The position numbers were made by a program, and so were the translations under genes. This document shows positions 33,893 to 42,281 of a stretch of DNA of 64,000 nt, piece by piece (position 1 is the first letter of the stretch; each line of letters opens with the position of its first letter). The notes beneath the pieces are model-generated. The model had not been told where the DNA came from. It did no database searches and worked only from the letters and a program-made list of their open reading frames with translations. Source of the stretch: CAVXJN01 sp963773585 (GTDB lineage: Bacteria > Pseudomonadota > Gammaproteobacteria > JASBUN01); contig CAVZBR010000014.1 in the NCBI GenBank assembly GCA_963773585.1, positions 1-64,000 on the forward strand, in the 5' to 3' direction.

Positions 33893-34001
33893 TCGAGAGC
33901 GGGAAATATTTTACCAGCTCGTCGATGCATACCGGCGGCTAGCGAGTATCCCGTCGGGGCCTTACAGCCCACGTTAGAATGCGTACCCGGAGGACTGAAC
34001 G

Positions 34002-34343
34002 ATGGCGAAGTATCTTATCTCCTTCCCCGGACCGGCGATGAATGTTCCCGACGAGGATTGGGCGGACGTCGGCGAGGCCGCGCACGCGGTTATGCGCGAG
34101 GCGAAACGTGCCGGCGTCTACGTGTTCGGTGGCGGGATCAACGAGGACGTCGCGCCCGTGATGGTGGCTGCCGATGGTACGGTCACGAACGAGACCTACC
34201 CGCAGACCAAGGAGTTCGACGGCGGTTTCTGCGTCCTGGAACTTCCTTCGCGGGAAGCCGCCGTCGAATGGGCCGCGAAGATCGCCGAATCCTGTCGCTG
34301 CTCGCAGGAACTACGCGAATTCCAGTACGACCCCGAGAGCTGA
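34002..34343 (+). CDS. YCII-related protein
   Basis: A 113-residue cytoplasmic protein of the YCII/DGPF type: MAKYLISFPGPAM at the start, followed by GVYVFGGGINED and a C-terminal strand EFDGGFCVLELPS. Related proteins are often encoded near ECF sigma factors, but no sigma factor is adjacent here. The start follows GGAGGA. Its function is unknown. Confidence 0.75.
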   Translation: MAKYLISFPGPAMNVPDEDWADVGEAAHAVMREAKRAGVYVFGGGINEDVAPVMVAADGTVTNETYPQTKEFDGGFCVLELPSREAAVEWAAKIAESCRCSQELREFQYDPES

Positions 34344-34499
34344 CCGGCGATGTCGACGCCCAGCCGTAGTACAACTGGGAGATGTTGCACAATCGGCCAT
34401 GTCCGCCCGCTACTTTTGAACGGACGAACGCACAATCTGACGCGCCTACGATGAATGAGAAAGACCAGCGCATGAGCCAATCCTCGAGTATCCGTAAAT

Positions 34500-35246
34500 A
34501 TGAATAAGGTAATCGTCATTACCGGTGGAAGCCGTGGGATTGGTGCGGCAACGGCGCGGCTCGCGGCGGCGCGGGGATATGATGTCTGTATCAATTTTCA
34601 TAAGAAACGAGTCGGCAGCACAGGCGGTGTTGCTGAGATTCAAGCGAACGGTGTAAATGCAATTGCGATTCCCGGAAATGTTGCCTTGGAAGAGGACGTG
34701 AGGAGTTTGTTTAAAGCCGTCGATGCGCAGCTCGGACCGTTAGCGGCCCTGGTCAATAATGCCGGCGTTCTCGAAACGCAAATGCGGGTCGAGAATATCG
34801 ATGCGGACCGGTTACACCGCATCTTCGCGGTGAATGTGGTGGGTTCGTTTTCATGCGCAAGAGAAGCAGTCAGGCGCATGTCGACAAGGCATGGAGGCCG
34901 CGGCGGCGCGATTGTGAACGTCTCATCGGCTGCGTCAAGACTTGGGTCTGCGGGGGAGTACGTGGATTATGCAGCGTCCAAAGGCGCTATCGACACGCTT
35001 ACAATCGGGTTGTCCCGAGAGGTGGCGGAGGAAGGAATTCGAGTCAACGCGGTACGTCCTGCCTTCATCTACACGGACATGCATGGCGATGGCGGTGAGC
35101 CGGAGCGTGTGGATCGCATAAAGGACTCCTTGCCAATGAAACGAGGCGGCCGACCTGAAGAGGTGGCAAATGCCATCATGTGGCTGCTATCTGACGAGGC
35201 ATCCTACACAACCGGTACGTTCATTGAGTTGGCAGGTGGGCGATAA
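34500..35246 (+). CDS. SDR family NAD(P)-dependent oxidoreductase
   Basis: A 248-residue classical short-chain dehydrogenase. The cofactor motif is TGGSRGIG (residues 8-15), the NNAG motif is LVNNAGVLE, the catalytic Ser is in NVSSAASR, and the Tyr/Lys pair is YAASK (YVDYAASKGA). The end, PEEVANAIMWLLSDEASYTTG, is typical. It most resembles YgfF-like sugar or unknown-substrate dehydrogenases. The start at 34500 has no clear ribosome site. The substrate cannot be assigned. Confidence 0.9.
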   Translation: MNKVIVITGGSRGIGAATARLAAARGYDVCINFHKKRVGSTGGVAEIQANGVNAIAIPGNVALEEDVRSLFKAVDAQLGPLAALVNNAGVLETQMRVENIDADRLHRIFAVNVVGSFSCAREAVRRMSTRHGGRGGAIVNVSSAASRLGSAGEYVDYAASKGAIDTLTIGLSREVAEEGIRVNAVRPAFIYTDMHGDGGEPERVDRIKDSLPMKRGGRPEEVANAIMWLLSDEASYTTGTFIELAGGR

Positions 35247-35267
35247 CGAAACCGGTGTCCAAAACCG

Positions 35268-36380
35268 GTGCTAGGCGTCCATGCTTGGGGCAGCTTGCGC
35301 AATGCGGGATGCGTCTTTTGGATCGAGCGTCACAATAGGGGGGTTGCATGGAAATCGATCGGGGGTCTCCTTCGAGAAGCATCGGAAAGCGGCATCATCA
35401 GCAATCAGCAGGCGGAGCGCCTTTGGGAATTCCTGAGCGCATCGGGGAATGACACTCCGAGCTTCCGCTTCACGCACATTCTTTACTACCTGGGTGGATT
35501 GCTCGCCATCGGTGCAATGAGCTTGTTCATGACGCTCGGGTGGGAGCGCTTCGGGGGATGGGGATTATTTTTCATCGCGCTCGCGTACGCCGGCGCTGGG
35601 CTCTGGCTCACGGAGGTCTTGCGCAGCCGTCGCTTGCGGATTCCCGCCGGCATCACGGCAACTTTTGTTGTCGTGCTAACGCCCTTGGCGGTTTACGGCA
35701 TTCAAGCCGCACTCGGTTGGTGGGCGGAAGGGAAGGTGTTTCGTGAGTACCATACCGTGATTGATTGGCGCTGGTTGTTGATGGAGCTTGCGACGCTCGC
35801 GAGCGGCGCGGTCGTCTTGTGGCGCTACCGTCTGCCATTCGTGGTCATGCCCGTGGCGGTAACGCTCTGGTATATGAGCATGGATTTGACGCCCTTCTTG
35901 TTCGGTGAAGCGGACGCGACCTGGGAGCTGCGAAAATTCGTGTCGCTGTGGTTCGGGCTGTTGGTCGTGCTGTTGGCGTTCTGGGTGGATATGCGGACGC
36001 GGCGTACTCAAGACTTCGCATTTTGGCTCTATCTATTCGGCGTCATCGCGTTCTGGGGCGGTTTGTCGATGATGCATTCGGACAGTGAGCTGAGCAAGTT
36101 AGCATATCTGTGTATCAACCTCGTCATGATTGTGCTCGGAGCCGTATTGTCGCGCAGGGTCTTTGCTGTGTTCGGTGGCCTGGGTGCAGCGGGTTATGTC
36201 GGGCATCTGGCTTACGATGTCTTCAAGGACAGTATGATGTTTCCGTTCGTCTTGACCATAATCGGCCTGGTGGTGATCTGCATCGGCATTATCTGGCAAC
36301 GGCACGAGCAAAGGATCAGCAGCAAATTGCAGGGATTGCTTCCTTTGCCTATGAGGGAGCTGCTCGCGGAAAGAATTTGA
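35268..36380 (+). CDS. DUF2157-like integral membrane protein
   Basis: About 340-370 residues with eight or more hydrophobic helices after a short cytoplasmic N-terminal domain (LLREASESGIISNQQAERL), resembling DUF2157. The start is uncertain. The open frame begins at GTG 35268, but its first 27 codons look non-coding. A strong AGGGGGG at 35338-35343 and ATG at 35348 lie in another frame; deleting one G from the G-run at 35361-35365 would join that ATG to the body as MEIDRGLLREASESG. So the true gene may start at 35348 with one extra base in the sequence. Confidence 0.7.
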   Translation: MLGVHAWGSLRNAGCVFWIERHNRGVAWKSIGGLLREASESGIISNQQAERLWEFLSASGNDTPSFRFTHILYYLGGLLAIGAMSLFMTLGWERFGGWGLFFIALAYAGAGLWLTEVLRSRRLRIPAGITATFVVVLTPLAVYGIQAALGWWAEGKVFREYHTVIDWRWLLMELATLASGAVVLWRYRLPFVVMPVAVTLWYMSMDLTPFLFGEADATWELRKFVSLWFGLLVVLLAFWVDMRTRRTQDFAFWLYLFGVIAFWGGLSMMHSDSELSKLAYLCINLVMIVLGAVLSRRVFAVFGGLGAAGYVGHLAYDVFKDSMMFPFVLTIIGLVVICIGIIWQRHEQRISSKLQGLLPLPMRELLAERI

Positions 36381-36629
36381 GCTAGCCCAGCGCCGGTCCA
36401 AAAGAACCCATTTCGAAGAAAGCCGGCCAAATGCTGCAAGCGGCCATGGGGGACGTGTTCGTGCCGGGTTGTTGTCACTTTGCACGGTCTAAATCCTTCG
36501 AGTTGTCCTGTCCGCCAAAGGCGCGCTAGTTCGAGCGGCTTTATGTACGTCGTGAGCAAACCGACCCGGATTATCTAAACTCGCTGCTAGCAACGTACGC
36601 GACCACTAACACCGATTTGGAGCGCTGCC

Positions 36630-37751
36630 GTGTCCAGGCAATACCCAGCCGTCGATCCAGAAGGCCTGCTCGAGTACTCGGTGGTATTCACCGATCGTGC
36701 GCTGAATCATATGTCGCAGACGTTTCAGCACGTGATGCGCGATATATCGGCCAACTTGAAACGTGTCTATGGAGCGGCAGCGGTCGCGGTGGTCCCCGGT
36801 GGCGGCACTTATGGCATGGAAGCGGTTGCGCGCCAATTGGCCACCGGTCAGAAGTGCCTGGTGATCCGCAACGGTTTTTTCAGTTACCGCTGGAGCCAGA
36901 TCTTTGAAATGGGCGGGATTCCGTCCCAGGAAATCGTACTGAAGGCACGGCCGCTGTCGGACGAGCCCCAGGCACCCTGGGCGCCGGCTCCATTGAACGA
37001 AGTCGTGGCGACCATTGACCGGGAGCGGCCCGACCTCGTATTCGCACCGCATGTGGAGACCGCGGCCGGGATATTGCTGCCGGATGATTATCTCAAGGCG
37101 ATCGCCGAGGCGACCCACGCCGCCGGCGGTCTGTTCGTCCTGGATTGCATCGCTTCCGGGGCGTTGTGGCTCGATATGCGCGCGCTGGGCATCGACGTTC
37201 TCATCAGTGCGCCGCAAAAAGGCTGGAGCGCTCCGCCGTCGAGCGGACTGGTGATGCTCGGGGACGATGCGGTCGCGCGGGTCGAGGCGACCCGCAGCAC
37301 CAGCTTCGCGGCGGATCTGCTGAAATGGCTGCAAATCATGCGAACCTATGAGGCCGGGGGCCATGCCTATCATGCGACCATGCCCACCGACGCTTTGGTG
37401 CGGTTTCGGGACAGTATGTTGGAAACCGAGCGCAGCGGGCTTGAAATCACGCGCGAACGGCAGCAGGGTTTGGGCCGCGCAGTACGGGAGCTTTTGGCAC
37501 AGCGAGGGTTCAAAAGCGTTGCGGCACAGGGTTTTGCGGCGCCAGGCGTCGTGGTGTGCCATACCACCGATGATGCGTTGCCTAAAAAGTTCATGGCCCA
37601 GGGCGTGCAGATCGCGGCCGGTGTGCCACTCATGTGCGACGAGCCGGCGGACTTCCAAACGTTTCGCATCGGACTGTTCGGTCTCGACAAGTTGAACGAC
37701 GTCGACGGAACCGTTGCAAATCTGGCGCGGGCGCTGGATAGAATCGAATAG
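36630..37751 (+). CDS. Alanine-glyoxylate-type class V aminotransferase
   Basis: A 373-residue PLP enzyme. The PLP lysine is Lys197 in SAPQKGWSAPPSSG, the pyridine-binding aspartate is Asp172 in VLDCIASGAL, and GGGTYGMEA binds the phosphate. The N-terminal VDPEGLLEYSVVFTDRALNH is typical of bacterial proteins annotated alanine-glyoxylate aminotransferase; serine-glyoxylate or related activity is possible. The start is GTG 36630, preceded by GGAG. The 249-base gap before it shows no other feature. Confidence 0.85.
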   Translation: MSRQYPAVDPEGLLEYSVVFTDRALNHMSQTFQHVMRDISANLKRVYGAAAVAVVPGGGTYGMEAVARQLATGQKCLVIRNGFFSYRWSQIFEMGGIPSQEIVLKARPLSDEPQAPWAPAPLNEVVATIDRERPDLVFAPHVETAAGILLPDDYLKAIAEATHAAGGLFVLDCIASGALWLDMRALGIDVLISAPQKGWSAPPSSGLVMLGDDAVARVEATRSTSFAADLLKWLQIMRTYEAGGHAYHATMPTDALVRFRDSMLETERSGLEITRERQQGLGRAVRELLAQRGFKSVAAQGFAAPGVVVCHTTDDALPKKFMAQGVQIAAGVPLMCDEPADFQTFRIGLFGLDKLNDVDGTVANLARALDRIE

Positions 37752-37874
37752 CAACGCGAGTATCCGGAAGCGACCGGCGCGGCGAGTGACAATGGTGCGA
37801 GGGGACTCGGGTTCTATTCGAGGATGCGGTGCCTGCCGGTCCGGATTGCACAAGACGCGGCTGACGGTGAAACC

Positions 37875-38504
37875 ATGAATCAAATACGAACTGTGGTCGC
37901 CCTGTTGCTGGCAGGCTGGTTTCTGAGCGCATGCGCGACTTCGGCTCCGGCCAAACCGGTGCAATTCCAGGGAGACGTCTCCATCACCACTGACAAGTCC
38001 GCGCTCATGCGCTTGAGGTCGGGGATTGTGAGCGCTGGCACAGACTCCGGTTCGGCTTCGATCAGTCCGGAAGTTGAAGTTTCCAGCGGCGGCGCCTACG
38101 CCGATTCACAGTTCAACCGAGAGGATCAAGTTCGTTTCATCGAGAATCTGAAACAAGAATTGCTTCGACTGGGTCTGTTTCGTAACGTTGTTGTCGAGAA
38201 AGGCTCGTCGATTCGTAGTGATGTGCTGATTTCCATCACCTTCCTCAATACCTACTACGATCCCCAATTCCGCCAATACGTTCTCGACGTGGTGTTGCTC
38301 GCCAGGAGTCATAAACAAAAGCTCGCGGCCAAGTATCGGGTGGTCGCGGATGCGGGCGACGCGTGGTGGACCCGGCTTCGCTCCGGCTCGTCCGAAGGCA
38401 AGAACAATGCTGCCCAGCAGTTGTTGAATTTTCTGGTGTCGGATCTCCAGCAATTCCTGCAAAGGTTGCGTGCTCCGCTCATTTTTGCGGCGCAAACACT
38501 GTGA
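37875..38504 (+). CDS. Predicted lipoprotein of unknown function
   Basis: 209 residues with a type II signal peptide and lipobox LSAC (Cys20), so probably a membrane-anchored periplasmic protein. The mature part alternates strands (FQGDVSITTDKSALMRLRSG) and helices (QVRFIENLKQELLRLGLF), somewhat like DUF4410-type proteins, but I am not sure of the family. The start ATG 37875 follows GGTGA; the longer frame from 37824 adds a non-signal stretch. No partner is evident. Confidence 0.7.
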   Translation: MNQIRTVVALLLAGWFLSACATSAPAKPVQFQGDVSITTDKSALMRLRSGIVSAGTDSGSASISPEVEVSSGGAYADSQFNREDQVRFIENLKQELLRLGLFRNVVVEKGSSIRSDVLISITFLNTYYDPQFRQYVLDVVLLARSHKQKLAAKYRVVADAGDAWWTRLRSGSSEGKNNAAQQLLNFLVSDLQQFLQRLRAPLIFAAQTL

Positions 38505-38512
38505 GATTTCCG

Positions 38513-38543
38513 ATTGCGGCTGAAGCCCTCATACAGTCGCAAT
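38513..38543 (+). terminator. Hairpin after the lipoprotein gene
   Basis: ATTGCGGCTG (38513-38522) pairs with CAGTCGCAAT (38534-38543), 10 bp with one G-T pair and an 11-base loop, nine bases after the stop codon. No T-run follows. The rest of 38544-38760 shows no gene; it is the leader of the carbonic anhydrase gene. Confidence 0.45.
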
Positions 38544-38760
38544 TGGCCGACTTGTAGGAGGAGGGAAAGGGCTGTCACGGCATGCGTTGGTCGGTGCCGG
38601 GTGTTCGAAAATATGCTGTGCGGATCTCACGCCCAGAAAGCCTCCGAGATGGGTCGGTGTGAAATTCCGGGTCTACGGCGCAAGGTATCGGAACTGTGCG
38701 ATTTCGATTATCCTTGCTTGCCATCCGTCGTACGATGTCCCCATGAAAGGAAGAATGGCA

Positions 38761-39393
38761 ATGATCTCCGCAACCGAAGCGCTCGATCGTCTGCAGGAGG
38801 GCAACGGTCGTTTTGCGGCAGGTGTGCGTAGTCTCGCGGCACTTGCGAGCCAATCCCATCGTTACGATGCCGAAAACCCCCAGGAACCGTTCGCGATCAT
38901 TCTAGGTTGCTCCGATTCGCGGGTGCCGGCGGAGATGGTCTTCGATCAGGGGCTGGGCGATTTGTTCGTGGTGCGGGTGGCCGGCAATATCGTAGCGCCG
39001 TCGCAGATTGGCAGCGTCGAATTTGCCGCGGAAAAGTTCGGCACCCGCCTGGTCGTGGTGCTCGGACATTCCAGTTGCGGTGCAATCCAGGCGACCCTGG
39101 ATCAACTGCGCCGGCCGATGGAACAGCAGGCGCGCAATCTGCGCTCGATCGTGGATCGGGTGCGGCCTGCGGTCGAGCCGCTGCTGGAGACGGAGCTGCG
39201 CAACGATCCCGACGCGTTGGCCCACCACGCCGTGCGCGCCAATGTGCGCTCTGCCGCGGATCACCTGCGTCACGGTTCGGAACTGCTGGAAAAACTGATC
39301 GAGCACGAGGGTCTGCTGGTCGTTGGCGCTGAATATTCGTTGGAGACCGGAGTGGTCGAGTTCTTCGACGGCGTACCGGCGGGTACACCCTAA
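38761..39393 (+). CDS. Beta-carbonic anhydrase
   Basis: A zinc enzyme interconverting CO2 and bicarbonate, 210 residues. Zinc ligands are Cys50 in GCSDSRVPAE, His103 and Cys106 in LGHSSCGA; Asp52 and Arg54 form the catalytic dyad. There is no signal peptide. I chose ATG 38761 because AAGGAAGA lies eight bases before it; in-frame ATGs at 38755 and 38743 are alternatives. It precedes the nor cluster on the same strand. Confidence 0.92.
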   Translation: MISATEALDRLQEGNGRFAAGVRSLAALASQSHRYDAENPQEPFAIILGCSDSRVPAEMVFDQGLGDLFVVRVAGNIVAPSQIGSVEFAAEKFGTRLVVVLGHSSCGAIQATLDQLRRPMEQQARNLRSIVDRVRPAVEPLLETELRNDPDALAHHAVRANVRSAADHLRHGSELLEKLIEHEGLLVVGAEYSLETGVVEFFDGVPAGTP

Positions 39394-39639
39394 CGCGCCG
39401 CTGCGCCCGCTGCTCTGCGTGCTCGATGCAAGCACGTAGAGCCTCCGACGGCCGTGCCCGGGGGGCCGATCGCCGCGCCGTTGCCGCCGCCCGCATGCAC
39501 ACGATCAAATCCCATGCCAGGTGCGCGTGCCGCAATTTCCGCCAGTCGGTAGATAAATTTATAGTCGTAAGCTACTAATGGTAAGGTCTTCAAACAACAA
39601 AAACATGGCCTCCGCTATCTGAGCGGGCAAGGAGGATCC
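39394..39639 (+). promoter_or_regulatory. Intergenic region upstream of norC
   Basis: A 246-base gap that should carry the nor promoter. TATAGT at 39560-39565 is a possible -10 without a good -35. A half-site ATCAA at 39504-39508 (ATGCA-CACG-ATCAA at 39495-39508) matches only one side of an FNR/DNR box. No clear NsrR or NorR site was seen. AGGAGG precedes norC. Confidence 0.3.
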
Positions 39640-40092
39640 ATGGCCGACCGTCTCACCAAAGCCGCGGCGCGCAACATGTTCTATGGCGGGTCGATCCTGT
39701 TCCTGCTGCTGTACGTCGGACTCACGGCACACAGTCACTACTATATCGTCCACTCTTCGACCGACGCCGCGGGGTTGACCGACTCCGTGGCGCGCGGGAA
39801 GGAGATCTGGGAACGCAATGCGTGCATCGACTGCCACACAATATTGGGAGAGGGTGCGTATTTCGCGCCTGAACTCGGCAATGTCTGGGTGCGCTTCGGC
39901 GGGCGCGACAGTCCGGAAGGAGCGCGCGCGGCTTTGAAAGCCTGGATGCGTGCCCAGCCCACCGGAGCGCCCGGACGGCGCCAGATGCCGCAGTTCAATC
40001 TCAGCGAACAGGAATTGGACGATCTCGTCGATTTCTTGAAATGGACCAGTGAGATCGATACGCAAGGCTGGCCGCCGAACACTGCTGGCTGA
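39640..40092 (+). CDS. norC: Nitric oxide reductase cytochrome c subunit NorC
   Basis: A 150-residue membrane-anchored c-type cytochrome that passes electrons to NorB. One N-terminal helix (about residues 16-34) anchors it, the heme motif is CIDCH (C62, C65, H66), and the likely axial methionine is in GRRQMPQF. The start is preceded by AGGAGGATCC. norB begins 12 bases after its stop. Its presence marks a cNor-type (cytochrome c-dependent) enzyme rather than a quinol-dependent qNor. Confidence 0.96.
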   Translation: MADRLTKAAARNMFYGGSILFLLLYVGLTAHSHYYIVHSSTDAAGLTDSVARGKEIWERNACIDCHTILGEGAYFAPELGNVWVRFGGRDSPEGARAALKAWMRAQPTGAPGRRQMPQFNLSEQELDDLVDFLKWTSEIDTQGWPPNTAG

Positions 40093-40104
40093 GGGGAGGG
40101 ATCG

Positions 40105-41469
40105 ATGAAATACAGCACACAAAAAATCGCTTATCCGTACGTCCTGGTTGCGTTGGCGCTATTCACTGTGCAGATGATCTTTGGCGCCCTCGCGGCAACC
40201 GTGTATGCGGTACCGCACTTCATGAGTAGCGTCATTCCATTCAATGAGCTGCGCATGGTGCATACCAACGCGCTTATTTTCTGGACATTGCTCGGTTTCT
40301 TTGCGGCCGCCTATTACCTGATTCCAGAGGAGGCCGAACGGGAGATCGAAAGTCCCATCCTGGCCTATATCCAACTTGCGATCTTAACGATCGGTGGCCT
40401 CGCAGCGATCATCGGTTACCTGTTCGGTATCCATGGCGGCCGTGAGTTCCTGGAACAGCCAATGTGGGTAAAGATTGCCATCGTCATTGCCGCGCTGATC
40501 TTCTTGTACAACGTCAGCATGACCGTGTTGAAGGGAAGAAAAACGGTCATCAGCAGTATGCTCCTGGTCGGTCTCTGGGGCACGGCGTTGGTGTTTCTCT
40601 TCGCTCTCTACGATCCTTCGAATTTGGCGTTGGACAAGCTGTATTGGTGGGACGTTGTACACATCTGGGTGGAGAACGTCTGGGAACTGGTCATGGCGGC
40701 GGTGCTGGGCTTCATGATGATCAAGCTGACCGGTGTCGACCGAGAAGTCATCGAGAAGTGGATGTACATCATAGCCGGACTGGTTCTGGTGAGCGGTTTG
40801 CTTGGCACCGGACATCATTATTACTGGATCGGTACGCCCGGCTATTGGCAGTGGATCGGCAATGTGTTTTCCACGCTGGAGATCGCGCCGCTGTTCGCCA
40901 TGGTTTTTTTCGTATTTACGATGGTGTGGCGGGGCGGACGTGAGCATCCGAACAAGGCGGCACTGCTGTGGGCGCTGGGCTGCGCTGTGACTGCGTTTTT
41001 CGGAGCTGGGGTCTGGGGGTTCATGCACACGTTGTCGTTCATCAACTTCTATACCCACGGTACGCAGGTCACGGCTGCGCACGCTCATCATGCCTATTAT
41101 GGCGCCTACGTCTGTCTGAATCTTGCGATGTTCACCTACATGATGCCCCATCTGCGTCGCGCAAGTGAACCGTACAATCAGGTGCTCAACATGTGGAGTT
41201 TCTGGTTGATGACGGCTGCGGTCTGGTTCATGACGTTCACGCTCACCTTCGCCGGAGTAGTGCAGGTGCATCTGCAGCGGGTGATGGGCATGAATTACAT
41301 GGAAGTGCAGCAACAGCTGACGCTTTTCTACTGGATGCGGCTGGGAGCGGGTCTGGTCGTGGTCATCGGTGCTGCCTTGTTCATCTATGCCACGCTGGGC
41401 CCGATCAGACGTGAACAACCGGCGCATATCGAACGGGTACCGGAAGTCATGGGCGGTGAGCGCGTATGA
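40105..41469 (+). CDS. norB: Nitric oxide reductase catalytic subunit NorB
   Basis: A 454-residue heme-copper-oxidase-family protein with about 12 membrane helices. It reduces two NO to N2O at a heme b3/FeB site. Conserved histidine regions include MVHTNALIFW (heme ligand), WWDVVHIWVENVWEL (FeB ligand and the conserved glutamates) and GTGHHYYWIGTP; AHAHHAYYGAYV follows later. It overlaps norQ (ATGA). No quinol-oxidase N-terminal extension is present, consistent with NorC as partner. Confidence 0.96.
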   Translation: MKYSTQKIAYPYVLVALALFTVQMIFGALAATVYAVPHFMSSVIPFNELRMVHTNALIFWTLLGFFAAAYYLIPEEAEREIESPILAYIQLAILTIGGLAAIIGYLFGIHGGREFLEQPMWVKIAIVIAALIFLYNVSMTVLKGRKTVISSMLLVGLWGTALVFLFALYDPSNLALDKLYWWDVVHIWVENVWELVMAAVLGFMMIKLTGVDREVIEKWMYIIAGLVLVSGLLGTGHHYYWIGTPGYWQWIGNVFSTLEIAPLFAMVFFVFTMVWRGGREHPNKAALLWALGCAVTAFFGAGVWGFMHTLSFINFYTHGTQVTAAHAHHAYYGAYVCLNLAMFTYMMPHLRRASEPYNQVLNMWSFWLMTAAVWFMTFTLTFAGVVQVHLQRVMGMNYMEVQQQLTLFYWMRLGAGLVVVIGAALFIYATLGPIRREQPAHIERVPEVMGGERV

Positions 41470-42281
41470 ATCGAGCGGCCGAGCCGCAGACGTCTGCCGA
41501 TGTCCAGGAGACGCCGTTTTATGCGCCGCAGGGCGAGGAGTGCCTGGTATTCGAGCATGCATTCCGGCGCCGCTTGCCGTTGCTGCTGAAAGGCCCGACC
41601 GGATGCGGCAAGACGCGCTTCGTGGCCCACATGGCCGCCTGTCTCGGACGGCCATGTTATACCGTCGCCTGTCACGATGACTTGACTGCCGCTGATCTTA
41701 CCGGTCGTTATCTGCTCCAGGGCGGCGACACGGTGTGGCTGGACGGTCCCCTGACACGCGCAGTACGGGAAGGCGCAATCTGTTATCTCGATGAAGTGGT
41801 GGAGGCGCGCAAGGACGTGACCGTGGTCCTCCATCCGCTCACCGACGATCGACGCGTCCTGCCCTTGGAGCGCACCGGCGAGTTGTTGCAGGCACCGCCC
41901 GAGTTCATGTTGGTGGTGTCCTACAACCCCGGTTATCAGCATGTACTCAAAAGCCTCAAACCCAGCACGCGACAGCGTTTTCTGGCACTGGATTTCGATT
42001 TCCCCGAGGCTGCGCTGGAAACGCGCATTGTCGCGCGGGAGAGCGGGTTGGCGGAGGACCGCTGTAGCGCCTTGGTGCGGCTGGCAAATGCGCTGCGCGG
42101 TCTCAAGGATCAGGACTTGGAAGAAGGCGTGTCGACCCGGCTGCTGGTCTATTGTGCGACGCTGATCGAGTCCGGGGTGAAACCCGACTTGGCTGTTCGC
42201 ACGGCATTGATCGAGCCGCTGACCGACGATGCAGACATCAAGGCCGGCCTGTTGGAGGTGGCCCGCGCGGCCTACGGCTGA
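41466..42281 (+). CDS. norQ: NorQ, MoxR-type AAA+ ATPase
   Basis: A 271-residue AAA+ protein needed, with NorD, to insert non-heme iron into NorB. Walker A is GPTGCGKT (residues 43-50), Walker B is AICYLDEVVEA, and the sensor region SYNPGYQ is present. It belongs to the CbbQ/NirQ/NorQ group. It overlaps norB by four bases and shares one base with norD. Confidence 0.93.
   Translation: MNRAAEPQTSADVQETPFYAPQGEECLVFEHAFRRRLPLLLKGPTGCGKTRFVAHMAACLGRPCYTVACHDDLTAADLTGRYLLQGGDTVWLDGPLTRAVREGAICYLDEVVEARKDVTVVLHPLTDDRRVLPLERTGELLQAPPEFMLVVSYNPGYQHVLKSLKPSTRQRFLALDFDFPEAALETRIVARESGLAEDRCSALVRLANALRGLKDQDLEEGVSTRLLVYCATLIESGVKPDLAVRTALIEPLTDDADIKAGLLEVARAAYG

Noticed and set aside
39495..39508. FNR/DNR box for the nor genes
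   Set aside because: Only the right half ATCAA matches and its position is far from the possible -10; kept only as a note.
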